Assembly: GCA_903925515.1 (NCBI GenBank) | Contig: CAIYFP010000410.1 | Span: 1-5,317, forward strand | Source: an uncultured Verrucomicrobiota bacterium | Lineage (GTDB): Bacteria; Verrucomicrobiota; Verrucomicrobiia; Limisphaerales; UBA9464 | DNA length: 5,317 nt | Direction of reading: 5' to 3' | Shown: piece after piece, positions 1 to 5,153 of the stretch | How the letters are laid out: each line of letters starts with the position of its first letter | Position numbering within the stretch: the stretch's first letter is position 1 | The notes under the pieces: model-generated | The model's input: the letters and a program-made list of their open reading frames with translations, nothing else | Databases searched by the model: none | Told to the model about the DNA's origin: nothing | Position numbers and translations under genes: made by a program

Positions 1-137
1 CCGGCTTCATGGCAGATGGACGCCGAGGTCACTTGGGATGTGGCCACCCGCGCGCATGCCGCAGTCGCCCATCCGCTACGACGGCGTGTTGGCACGCAGC
101 CTGCCGCAACTCGCCCGCTTGAGGATCGCGAGCCCCC

Positions 138-170
138 CTCCTCCTTACGCGCGGATTTGGGAGTTGCCCC
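138..170 (+). repeat. Imperfect direct repeat, copy A
   Basis: This 33-bp segment begins CTCCTCCTTACG and ends in GGGAGTTGCCC plus one base. It matches copy B (419-451) at about 27 of 33 positions without gaps, including an unbroken GGGAGTTGCCC. The copies lie 281 bp apart start to start, in the same orientation, in DNA with no gene. They may be regulator-binding sites or remnants of a small duplication; the sequence does not decide. Confidence 0.45.
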
Positions 171-250
171 GGATCCCCGCGTACGCCGCCCTCGAATGCC
201 CGGGTCTCCCCTCACGCTTCGCCGACGGAGCGTTCAAAGGACAGGCCCTC

Positions 251-284
251 CCGGCGTCATGGCGTCTCCCAACGAAGACGCCGG
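251..284. repeat. 8-bp dyad (possible stem-loop)
   Basis: CCGGCGTC at 251-258 is perfectly complementary to GACGCCGG at 277-284, leaving an 18-nt loop. A competing inner pairing exists: GGCGTC at 261-266 with the GACGCC at 277-282. There is no T-run on either side, so this is not an obvious intrinsic terminator. In DNA this GC-rich such a dyad can arise by chance. Confidence 0.3.
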
Positions 285-319
285 TTGGCCGCCCGGGCAG
301 GTTTCACTGGCCCCATCCA

Positions 320-347
320 CCAAGGCCTGCCATGGCCCTGGCCTTGG
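320..347. repeat. 8-bp hairpin with palindromic loop
   Basis: CCAAGGCC at 320-327 pairs perfectly with GGCCTTGG at 340-347. The 12-nt loop itself contains the palindrome GCCATGGC at 329-336. No U-tract follows on either strand, which argues against a simple rho-independent terminator. It could be a protein-binding dyad or part of a longer repeat unit. Confidence 0.35.
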
Positions 348-418
348 CGTGAAGAATGCAGTCTCGGGGATCCCCTTGCCTCGGTTCCTGCCCCTCCGCT
401 TGGGAATTGACGGTTTCC

Positions 419-451
419 CTCCTCCTTGCGTGGTGATTGGGGAGTTGCCCA
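419..451 (+). repeat. Imperfect direct repeat, copy B
   Basis: This is the second copy of the 33-bp repeat described at 138-170. It starts CTCCTCCTTGCG and shares the uninterrupted GGGAGTTGCCC core. It ends about 105 bp before the signal peptidase start codon, a distance at which it could lie in or near that gene's promoter; this is inference from position only. Confidence 0.45.
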
Positions 452-555
452 ACATCCATCGCGGAAGGTCCTCGTCGGCCCTCGTCCCGCCCCCCGCCAG
501 AATTGCCCGTTGCCGAAGACCCGGCCCGGCATAGCCTCACGGACGCGTCGCCTGC

Positions 556-1071
556 ATGATCCCCGCTCCAGTCCAACGCCCGCCATGGTGGCAAGTCTTC
601 CTCGTCGGGAGAAATCCACGCCTCACCTTGGTCCGCATCGCCATCATCACCGGCGTCGCATGGTTCGTCTTCGGCAACGTCCTTCGCCCCATCCGCGTCG
701 CCGGCGTCAGCATGGAGCCCACCTACCGCCTCCATGCCATCAACTTCGTCAATCGCTGGGCCTATCGCTCCTCAACCCCAAGACGCGGCGACGTCGTCGC
801 CGTCCGCATGGCCGGCGAAAGCATCCTCTACCTCAAGCGCATCGTCGGCCTCCCTGGCGAGCGCGTCGCATTCGACCGCGGCCAACTCCTCGTGGACGGC
901 CGCCCCGTCGCCGAACCCTACGTCAAGCACCGCGCGCCATGGAACGAGTCCGAGCTCGCCCTCGGCCCGGACGAGTACTTCCTCGTGGGCGACAACCGCA
1001 GCATGCCTGCACGCGACCATACCCACGGCGCCTTCGCCGCCCAACGCATCGTCGGCCGCATCCTTTGGTGA
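556..1071 (+). CDS. lepB: Type I signal peptidase (leader peptidase)
   Basis: This 171-residue membrane serine protease should cleave signal peptides from proteins exported by Sec or Tat, on the outer face of the inner membrane. A hydrophobic anchor lies at about residues 26-43. It is followed by the box B motif GVSMEPT with the nucleophile Ser52, box D (LYLKRIVGLPGE, 91-102) with the general base Lys94, and box E starting VGDNR at 144. The catalytic Ser/Lys pair is intact. Box E is unusual: the family's usual GDNRxxSxDSR pattern is replaced by GDNRSMPARDH, with Pro151 where Ser is expected. The length fits compact one-anchor enzymes and is much shorter than E. coli LepB (about 324 residues). 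ATG 556 is the only sensible start, because an in-frame TAG sits at 532-534; no Shine-Dalgarno is visible. The next gene begins 3 bp after the stop, so the two are probably co-transcribed. Confidence 0.93.
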   Translation: MIPAPVQRPPWWQVFLVGRNPRLTLVRIAIITGVAWFVFGNVLRPIRVAGVSMEPTYRLHAINFVNRWAYRSSTPRRGDVVAVRMAGESILYLKRIVGLPGERVAFDRGQLLVDGRPVAEPYVKHRAPWNESELALGPDEYFLVGDNRSMPARDHTHGAFAAQRIVGRILW

Positions 1072-1074
1072 CCC

Positions 1075-1578
1075 ATGAAACGCCTCGCCCCATGGCTCGC
1101 CACCGTCGCCATCGCCCTCGCATGGCTCGCCTTCTCACGCCCCACCGACGAGGACCGCGTCCGCCGCGTCATCGAGGGCATGGCGCGAGACGCTTCCTTC
1201 TCCGGCAACGAGGGCAACCTCGCCCGGATCGCCAAGGTCGAGTCCATCGCCTCCGCCTTCACCGACGACGCCGAGCTCCACATCGACCAGGTCCTCCCCA
1301 TCGAGTCCTCCATCTCCGGGCGCGACGCCATCAAGGGCATGCTCCTCGCAGGCGCCCCCCAGGTTCGGTCCGTCGAGGTCAAGGTTCATGACGTGCAGGT
1401 CACGCTCGAGGACGACATCAAGGCCCGCGCCGTCCTCACCGCAAGCGCCCGCACCGGCGGCGCCAAGGGCGAGTTCACCGCGCAGGAATTCGAGTTCCGC
1501 CTTGTCCGGGTCGAGGGACAGTGGCGCGTCCGCCGCATCGACGCCGTGCTTGGCTTTCGCCGCCCGGAAATCCGCTAG
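1075..1578 (+). CDS. Membrane-anchored or exported NTF2/SnoaL-like protein, hypothetical
   Basis: This is a 167-residue protein of unknown specific role. A basic start (MKR) and a hydrophobic stretch at about residues 5-20 form an uncleaved anchor or signal sequence; there is no lipobox cysteine. The rest is soluble and polar. A helical part (about 25-65, including RRVIEGMARDA) leads to the FTDDAELHI segment, then alternating strands (about 97-160) ending in FEFRLVRVEGQWRVRRIDAV. That order and ending are typical of NTF2-like/SnoaL-like domains, cone-shaped folds that bind small ligands or serve as accessory domains. I see no clear catalytic residues. The gene starts 3 bp after the lepB stop, so co-expression is likely and a role in the envelope is plausible. 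It converges on the next gene with only 11 bp between stop codons. The fold call is moderate; function is unknown. Confidence 0.8.
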   Translation: MKRLAPWLATVAIALAWLAFSRPTDEDRVRRVIEGMARDASFSGNEGNLARIAKVESIASAFTDDAELHIDQVLPIESSISGRDAIKGMLLAGAPQVRSVEVKVHDVQVTLEDDIKARAVLTASARTGGAKGEFTAQEFEFRLVRVEGQWRVRRIDAVLGFRRPEIR

Positions 1579-1589
1579 GCCGGTGCACC

Positions 1590-2603
1590 TCAACGACGCA
1601 GCAGCAAAACACCCTCCTGCCCCGCCGCATCCGACGCGTCGTGCACCCCAACCAACCCGGCGTCGGCACCGAAGCCCGCCGCCGCATCCATGCTCATGCG
1701 AAGGCTATGAAACAGACGCACGCGGCAACCCGCTTCCCATGACACGGGCTCATGCCCGGGAACCGAGACGGAAACGCCGGACCGCAACACCACGTCCGCC
1801 GTGACGCGTGCCATGGCCCCGGAACCCGCGGCCACGGGCTCGGACCCGAAGACCCAGTCCAACCGGTCCATGCCGATGCCTTGCCACTCAAGGAAGCCGG
1901 AAAGCCATGCCCGGGTCTCCTTGTTGTCATACTGGGGCAGCACGTTCGGCAATCCGGCCGCGCATTCCGCCGCCGAAGCAAGGTTCGCGCTCGCCACCAC
2001 CCAGTCCCCGGGACGCGTCCATGCCCTCAACACGCGGCCGGCATGCCCATGGTCCATGTTGGGCAGCATCCCGAGGAAGAACACCACCCGTTGCACGCCC
2101 TCGTCGCCAAGCAACGTCTCGCACCATGGCGCGGGACCCGGGCTTGCCTCAAGGTCGATCACCCCCGCGTGCGTCTTGCACCATGGCGAGACGCGGTCAT
2201 GGCTTGCCAAAGCAAGGCCGGGGCTGATGTCCGCCACCAACGCCACGCGCGGCGGCTCGGCGCACGATCGCAAAAACTGCTCCTCCTTTTGCCCGCCGCC
2301 GCACCCCAACGAAACCAAGGTCCATGGAGACCTTCCCAAGCGATCCCGCAAGACCCCGAACACCTCGTCATACGCGGACTGGACTCCCCCATCCCGCCGC
2401 GCCGGGGACCATGCCTCGTGCAACGCCAGCCAACGCAACGACTGGAACGGCGTCGCATACAAGGCGCCCGACGGCACCCTTCCCCGCGCCATGGCCCCAT
2501 GGAGCGCCTCGGCCTGCCTCGAAGGCCGTGCCGAGTCATCCATCCAGATCGCCACCCCTCCCGGCATGGGCATTGCGGGTTTCATGCTCGGTTGCGAAGG
2601 CAC
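1590..2603 (-). CDS. EgtD-like SAM-dependent methyltransferase (Methyltransf_33-type)
   Basis: This 337-residue class I methyltransferase most resembles the family of histidine N-alpha-methyltransferases (EgtD, first step of ergothioneine synthesis). The SAM-binding motif I is VSLGCGGGQKEE (97-108), and motif II is the acidic ADIS (124-127). The FFLGMLPNM segment (175-183) corresponds to the FLGSxxGN stretch of EgtD. PQYDNKETRAWL (223-234) resembles the YND region, and a C-terminal RLFHSLRMS (296-304) sits where EgtD has its substrate-site strand. The N-terminal YDxxGSxLFexI signature of true EgtD is absent; SLRWLALHEAWSPARRD (55-71) occupies that place, so the substrate may not be histidine. 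The listed start is a GTG with a weak AAGAG upstream; ATG 2585 or later ATGs (2573, 2567, 2543) are possible. It lies 27 bp downstream of the ROK kinase on the same strand, so an operon is likely. Seven of the window's 16 CCATGG words fall in this gene. Confidence 0.82.
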   Translation of the reverse strand: MPSQPSMKPAMPMPGGVAIWMDDSARPSRQAEALHGAMARGRVPSGALYATPFQSLRWLALHEAWSPARRDGGVQSAYDEVFGVLRDRLGRSPWTLVSLGCGGGQKEEQFLRSCAEPPRVALVADISPGLALASHDRVSPWCKTHAGVIDLEASPGPAPWCETLLGDEGVQRVVFFLGMLPNMDHGHAGRVLRAWTRPGDWVVASANLASAAECAAGLPNVLPQYDNKETRAWLSGFLEWQGIGMDRLDWVFGSEPVAAGSGAMARVTADVVLRSGVSVSVPGHEPVSWEAGCRVRLFHSLRMSMDAAAGFGADAGLVGVHDASDAAGQEGVLLLRR

Positions 2604-2630
2604 GACATCGATCTCTTGCGCGGGCCAGCC

Positions 2631-3623
2631 CTATCCCTTCAACGCCCGGCGGGCCAGCACCGCCGCGCCGGTGATCCCCGCCTTGTCACCAAGCTTGCTC
2701 GGCACGATCCGGATGCCCTCGGCCGTGCCGGTCATCGCGTAGTCGCGGGCCGTCGCCTCGATGATCGCCATCATCTCGTCCTGCAACGCATCCATCACGC
2801 CGCCCCCAAGCACGATGACCTCGGGGTTGAGGAAGTTGATGATGTTGCCAATCGCGATGCCCGTGTACTCGGCTGCCGCCTCCACCACCTTCTGCACGAG
2901 CTTGTCGCCCTTGCGCAACGCCTTGCGCAGGTCGCCCGACTTCAGGTCCGTGATCGCCTCACCCGGCCCAAGCAAGTCCACAAGGTGCGACTTCGCGCCG
3001 TCCCGGATCGCGTCGGACAGCTCGCGAAAGATCGCCGTGCGGCTCGCCAACGCCTCGAAGCATCCCCGGTTGCCGCACCCGCACTTGGGACCGCCCACAT
3101 CCAGCACCATGTGCCCGACTTCTCCCGCCGTGCGGTTGAACCCCCCGTGCAATTCTCCGCCCAAGATGATCCCCGCCCCAATCCCCGTCCCAAGAAAGAT
3201 GCCCACCAACGACCTCGGCTTCCCCTCCATCTCCACCTCATGCACCCCCAAGGCACACACGTTCCCGTCGTTCTCCACGAACACCGGCACGTCCAGCAGC
3301 TTCGCAAGGTCCTTCCCCAACGGCGCATCCTTCCAACGAAGGTTCGGCGCGAACAAGACCTCGCCCGTCTCCGGGTTCACCGCGCCCGGCGCGCCGATGC
3401 CCACCGCCCGCACTTGCTTCACCGTGAGGTCCGCCTCGTCGATCGCGTCCCGCACGCACCGCTGGATTCGCTCCACCACCGCCTCGTAGCCCCGCTCCGC
3501 CTTCGTGCTCAACTTCGCCGTCGCAAGGCACTTCAGCCCCGCACCGAAGACGCCAGCAAGGATCTTGGTCCCCCCAAGGTCCACACCCACGATCACGTCC
3601 TGTCGCGCCGCCGCCTCGGCCAT
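2631..3623 (-). CDS. ROK-family sugar kinase, probable glucokinase
   Basis: This 330-residue cytoplasmic protein has the length and motifs of an ROK-family sugar kinase. It should phosphorylate a hexose, most likely glucose to glucose-6-phosphate, using ATP. The phosphate-binding loop VDLGGTK is at 14-20, and the catalytic aspartate is Asp119 in VENDGN. The GTGIGAGIILGGELHGG run is at 145-161, followed by GEVGH (167-171), whose glutamate contacts sugar. The zinc site is complete: His171 with CGCGNRGC (Cys181, 183, 188). There is no N-terminal helix-turn-helix, so it is an enzyme rather than an NagC/XylR-type repressor. The second adenosine-contact region includes VIVLGGGVMD (269-278). Sugar choice cannot be settled by sight; N-acylmannosamine, fructose or other hexoses remain possible. 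ATG 3621-3623 follows a G-rich leader. The EgtD-like gene follows after 27 bp. CCATGG, common elsewhere in the window, is absent from this gene. Confidence 0.93.
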   Translation of the reverse strand: MAEAAARQDVIVGVDLGGTKILAGVFGAGLKCLATAKLSTKAERGYEAVVERIQRCVRDAIDEADLTVKQVRAVGIGAPGAVNPETGEVLFAPNLRWKDAPLGKDLAKLLDVPVFVENDGNVCALGVHEVEMEGKPRSLVGIFLGTGIGAGIILGGELHGGFNRTAGEVGHMVLDVGGPKCGCGNRGCFEALASRTAIFRELSDAIRDGAKSHLVDLLGPGEAITDLKSGDLRKALRKGDKLVQKVVEAAAEYTGIAIGNIINFLNPEVIVLGGGVMDALQDEMMAIIEATARDYAMTGTAEGIRIVPSKLGDKAGITGAAVLARRALKG

Positions 3624-3669
3624 GTCCCCATCGTCCCCCCCGTCCCCTCCACCGCAAGCAGGAACTCTC

Positions 3670-3695
3670 CTGGCAGGCCCTCGGGCCCGCGCCAG
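3670..3695. promoter_or_regulatory. Stem-loop or operator-like dyad between divergent genes
   Basis: CTGGC at 3670-3674 pairs with GCCAG at 3691-3695. Inside it, GGCC at 3676-3679 pairs with GGCC at 3684-3687 around a CTCG loop. This gives a 26-nt two-part stem with a small internal loop. It sits between the divergently transcribed ROK kinase and the TPMT-like gene, just downstream of a TTGACA on the kinase strand. It could be an operator for both genes or a structure in the kinase leader RNA. Confidence 0.35.
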
Positions 3696-3711
3696 CAGCC
3701 CAGCCCCGACG

Positions 3712-3717
3712 TGTCAA
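3712..3717 (-). promoter_or_regulatory. Candidate -35 box for the ROK kinase unit
   Basis: The minus strand reads a perfect TTGACA here, about 90 bp upstream of the kinase ATG. At 16-18 bp spacing no good TATAAT-like -10 exists; the bases there are GC-rich. It may be chance, or a promoter recognised by a factor with a different -10 preference. Confidence 0.2.
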
Positions 3718-3742
3718 CCCGCGCTTGATTCCACCACCTCCC

Positions 3743-4384
3743 ATGCCAAAGCCTCGCTCACGCAAAATCTCCATGGGAAACTCAACGGCAGGCAGGGATT
3801 GGGAGGCTCATTACGTGGCAGGCGACACCCCATGGGACCATGGCGAGGCCGCGCCCGGGCTTGTGGACTTTCTCGCCGCGCGTCCGGCCATCCCTCCCGG
3901 CCGCGTGTTGGTGCCCGGCTGCGGCATGGGCCATGATGCCGTCGCATGGGCCGGCGCGGGCTTCGACACGCTCGGCCTCGACCTGTCCCCCACCGCCATG
4001 GCACGCGCCTCCCAACGCTGGCACGGCCTCCCAAGGCTCGCGTTCCATCAAGGCGACTTCCTCGCGTCGGCCAACGCCGACGCCTCCTTCGACTGGGTCT
4101 TTGAACACACCCTCTATTGCGCCATCGATCCCTCCCTCCGCGATGCCCACGCCCGCGCCGTCGCACGGTGGCTCCGGCCCGGCGGCCATTTCCTCGCCGT
4201 CCATTACATGAACCCCGACACCGACGAGCCCCCGCCCTTCCCCTGCACGCGCGACGAGCTCATGGCACGCTTCGGGGCATTCCTCGAGCTGCTCGAGGAA
4301 TGGCAGCCCCGCAGCTGGCAAGGACGCCTCGGACGCGAACGCATGTTCTGGTGGCGTCGCCGCCCTTCGGGTCGTGTCTCATGA
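3743..4384 (+). CDS. TPMT-like SAM-dependent methyltransferase
   Basis: About 213 residues from this start form a small cytoplasmic class I methyltransferase of the thiopurine methyltransferase (TPMT) type, a family that methylates thiols, selenium or tellurium species, or halides. The family-typical opening DWEAHYVAGDTPWDHG lies about 20 residues in, followed by APGLVDFL. The SAM-binding motif is VLVPGCGMGHDA, and the acidic motif II is GLDLSP. WVFEHTLYCAIDP is the FEHTxxCAIDP stretch that marks this family, and the LRPGGHFLAVHYMNP strand follows. All core motifs are intact. Start choice is uncertain: TTG 3725 and ATG 3773 are in frame, and none has a Shine-Dalgarno. ATG 3773 is attractive because the conserved region begins right after it, and it lies inside a CCATGG. 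The gene is divergent from the ROK kinase and has no partner downstream. The natural substrate cannot be told from sequence. Confidence 0.85.
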   Translation: MPKPRSRKISMGNSTAGRDWEAHYVAGDTPWDHGEAAPGLVDFLAARPAIPPGRVLVPGCGMGHDAVAWAGAGFDTLGLDLSPTAMARASQRWHGLPRLAFHQGDFLASANADASFDWVFEHTLYCAIDPSLRDAHARAVARWLRPGGHFLAVHYMNPDTDEPPPFPCTRDELMARFGAFLELLEEWQPRSWQGRLGRERMFWWRRRPSGRVS

Positions 4385-4632
4385 GTCGCGTGCGTGGGGT
4401 TGCTCCATGCGTGTGCCTTCAGCAGGCGTGCGGACCCGGCGCATGGGCGGATCGTGCTGGCTCCTGGTAGAGCAGGCGAGGCCGGGGGCGACCGAGTTAA
4501 ACCTAAAACCACCAGCCAAACAGGGCTTTAAGCCGGGAGAATGGCCGTCCCATCAAGGCCATGAGGCCCTCCGAGATCCATCCGAGACCTCACCCCGCGG
4601 TTGAGCTTGGAATGGGCCGGTCCGGGTTGTAG

Positions 4633-4652
4633 GCCGGGTGCCCTCGCCCGGC
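4633..4652. repeat. Stem-loop 1 of the right-flank cluster
   Basis: GCCGGG (4633-4638) pairs with CCCGGC (4647-4652). With a T-G wobble and a G-C pair inside, the stem extends to 8 bp around a CCCT loop. It is the first of four good dyads within 130 bp. No T-run follows. Confidence 0.5.
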
Positions 4653-4660
4653 GGAAACGT

Positions 4661-4678
4661 GGCCGAGCCGTCTCGGCT
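4661..4678. repeat. Stem-loop 2 of the right-flank cluster
   Basis: GCCGAG (4662-4667) pairs with CTCGGC (4672-4677) around a CCGT tetraloop; an outer G-T wobble adds a seventh pair. It starts 9 nt after stem-loop 1. Confidence 0.5.
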
Positions 4679-4681
4679 CTG

Positions 4682-4698
4682 GCTGGATTACGTCCAGC
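4682..4698. repeat. Stem-loop 3 of the right-flank cluster
   Basis: GCTGGA (4682-4687) pairs with TCCAGC (4693-4698) around TTACG. It is followed at once by a weaker 4-bp dyad, GGCA (4699-4702) with TGCC (4712-4715). Confidence 0.45.
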
Positions 4699-4740
4699 GG
4701 CAGGACGCCATTGCCACATCCCATGAAGGCCCAGTGAAGG

Positions 4741-4762
4741 TGGAAGCGGCTTCCAGCCGCTT
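4741..4762. repeat. Overlapping alternative hairpins
   Basis: Two mutually exclusive hairpins share sequence. TGGAAGC (4741-4747) is complementary to GCTTCCA (4749-4755) with one base between, forming a near-perfect palindrome. AAGCGGC (4744-4750) pairs with GCCGCTT (4756-4762) around TTCCA. As RNA only the second has a workable loop; as DNA the first is a compact dyad, so this could be a protein-binding site or part of a palindromic repeat family. Confidence 0.5.
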
Positions 4763-4815
4763 GCCCAACACGGATCAGTGGCATCCCTTGCCTTGGGCTT
4801 GAGGGCCCGGCCTTC

Positions 4816-4842
4816 GCGTATTTCGTGTGTTTCGTGGTTCCA
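4816..4842 (-). repeat. Left arm of inverted nonamer-array pair
   Basis: Read on the minus strand, this 27-bp arm matches the right arm at 4948-4974 at 25 of 27 positions, starting TGGAACCACGAAA. It carries two to three units of the nonamer CACGAAATA or close variants. The two arms face each other across a 105-bp core. Confidence 0.7.
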
Positions 4843-4947
4843 CCAGCGCTGAGCTCTGGACCGGCTGCATGCGGGGTCGCGGTGGTCGCGTGCTGCCTCG
4901 GGTAGGTGAAGGGAAGCCATGCGAGGTGCCTGAGCGCGGCGAAGGGT

Positions 4948-4979
4948 TGGAACCACGAAATACACGAAATACACGAAAA
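4948..4979 (+). repeat. Right arm: tandem CACGAAATA nonamers
   Basis: After TGGAAC come three tandem units, CACGAAATA, CACGAAATA and CACGAAAA. The 9-bp period keeps any reading frame open, which explains repeated tripeptides in frames crossing it. The array is the inverse of the left arm at 4816-4842. Similar accacgaaatacacgaa-type strings are, from general familiarity, frequent between genes in some Verrucomicrobiota and related genomes; I could not search this. Confidence 0.75.
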
Positions 4980-5138
4980 TGGGGGTCTTCTCGTGCCCGC
5001 GGATCGTGTCCGTGGACTCGAGTCTTCGCGGGCCATCCATAGTGCTCGGTTCCCCTGACGGGGAGTTGAAGCAGACAAGGTTAACGCCTATGGGGCAACC
5101 GGCCTACAGACGGGGCATGGATGGAACGTGGAGCAGCG

Positions 5139-5153
5139 CCCCGGCGGCCGGGG
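5139..5153. repeat. Short GC hairpin
   Basis: CCCCGG (5139-5144) pairs with CCGGGG (5148-5153) around a 3-nt CGG loop. There is no T-tract after it on either strand, so termination is doubtful; a chance dyad in GC-rich DNA is possible. Confidence 0.3.

Larger units (their letters stand above)
1..555. other. Gene-free left flank with short repeats and dyads
   Basis: I find no convincing gene here on either strand. The open frames are rich in Arg, Pro and Ser, have no recognisable domain, overlap one another and look like high-GC accidental frames. The stretch does hold an imperfect direct repeat pair (138-170 and 419-451), a dyad at 251-284, a hairpin at 320-347 and a 10-bp perfect palindrome, GGGGATCCCC, at 366-375. 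It presumably includes the promoter of the signal peptidase gene starting at 556, but I see no well-matched -35/-10 pair. It could also be the decayed remains of a gene or part of a dispersed repeat. Confidence 0.6.

Noticed and set aside
16..534. A 172-codon open frame in the left flank
   Set aside because: Low-complexity Arg/Pro/Ser composition, no recognisable motif, no ribosome binding site, and several other overlapping frames of equal quality on both strands.
510..537. Possible lepB promoter TTGCCG-16 bp-TAGCCT
   Set aside because: Weak matches in both boxes and easily found by chance; the position before lepB is the only support.
426..1391. A 321-codon open frame overlapping lepB and the NTF2-like gene
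   Set aside because: It is almost entirely Arg, Pro and His, in a shifted frame over two genes with clear motifs.
1752..3728. A 658-codon open frame on the plus strand antisense to the EgtD-like and kinase genes
   Set aside because: It is rich in Arg, Pro and His, has no domain pattern, and lies opposite two genes with clear family motifs. It is an accidental frame typical of GC-rich antisense strands.
4451..4523. A tRNA-like D-arm, GCTC-CTGGTA-GAGC at 4460-4473
   Set aside because: No matching acceptor stem, anticodon arm or GGTTCRA T-arm lies at the right distances; the similarity is limited to this 14-nt arm.
4816..4979. CRISPR-like array
   Set aside because: The repeats are 9-bp tandem units without spacers, arranged as an inverted pair; no cas genes are present.
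4528..5040. Minus-strand frame with a repeated Phe-Val-Tyr pattern
   Set aside because: The pattern is the translation of the 9-bp tandem repeat at 4948-4979; the rest has no protein-like signature.
5066..5094. Possible promoter TTGAAG-17 bp-TATGGG
   Set aside because: Only 4 of 6 and 3 of 6 matches, with no supported gene downstream.
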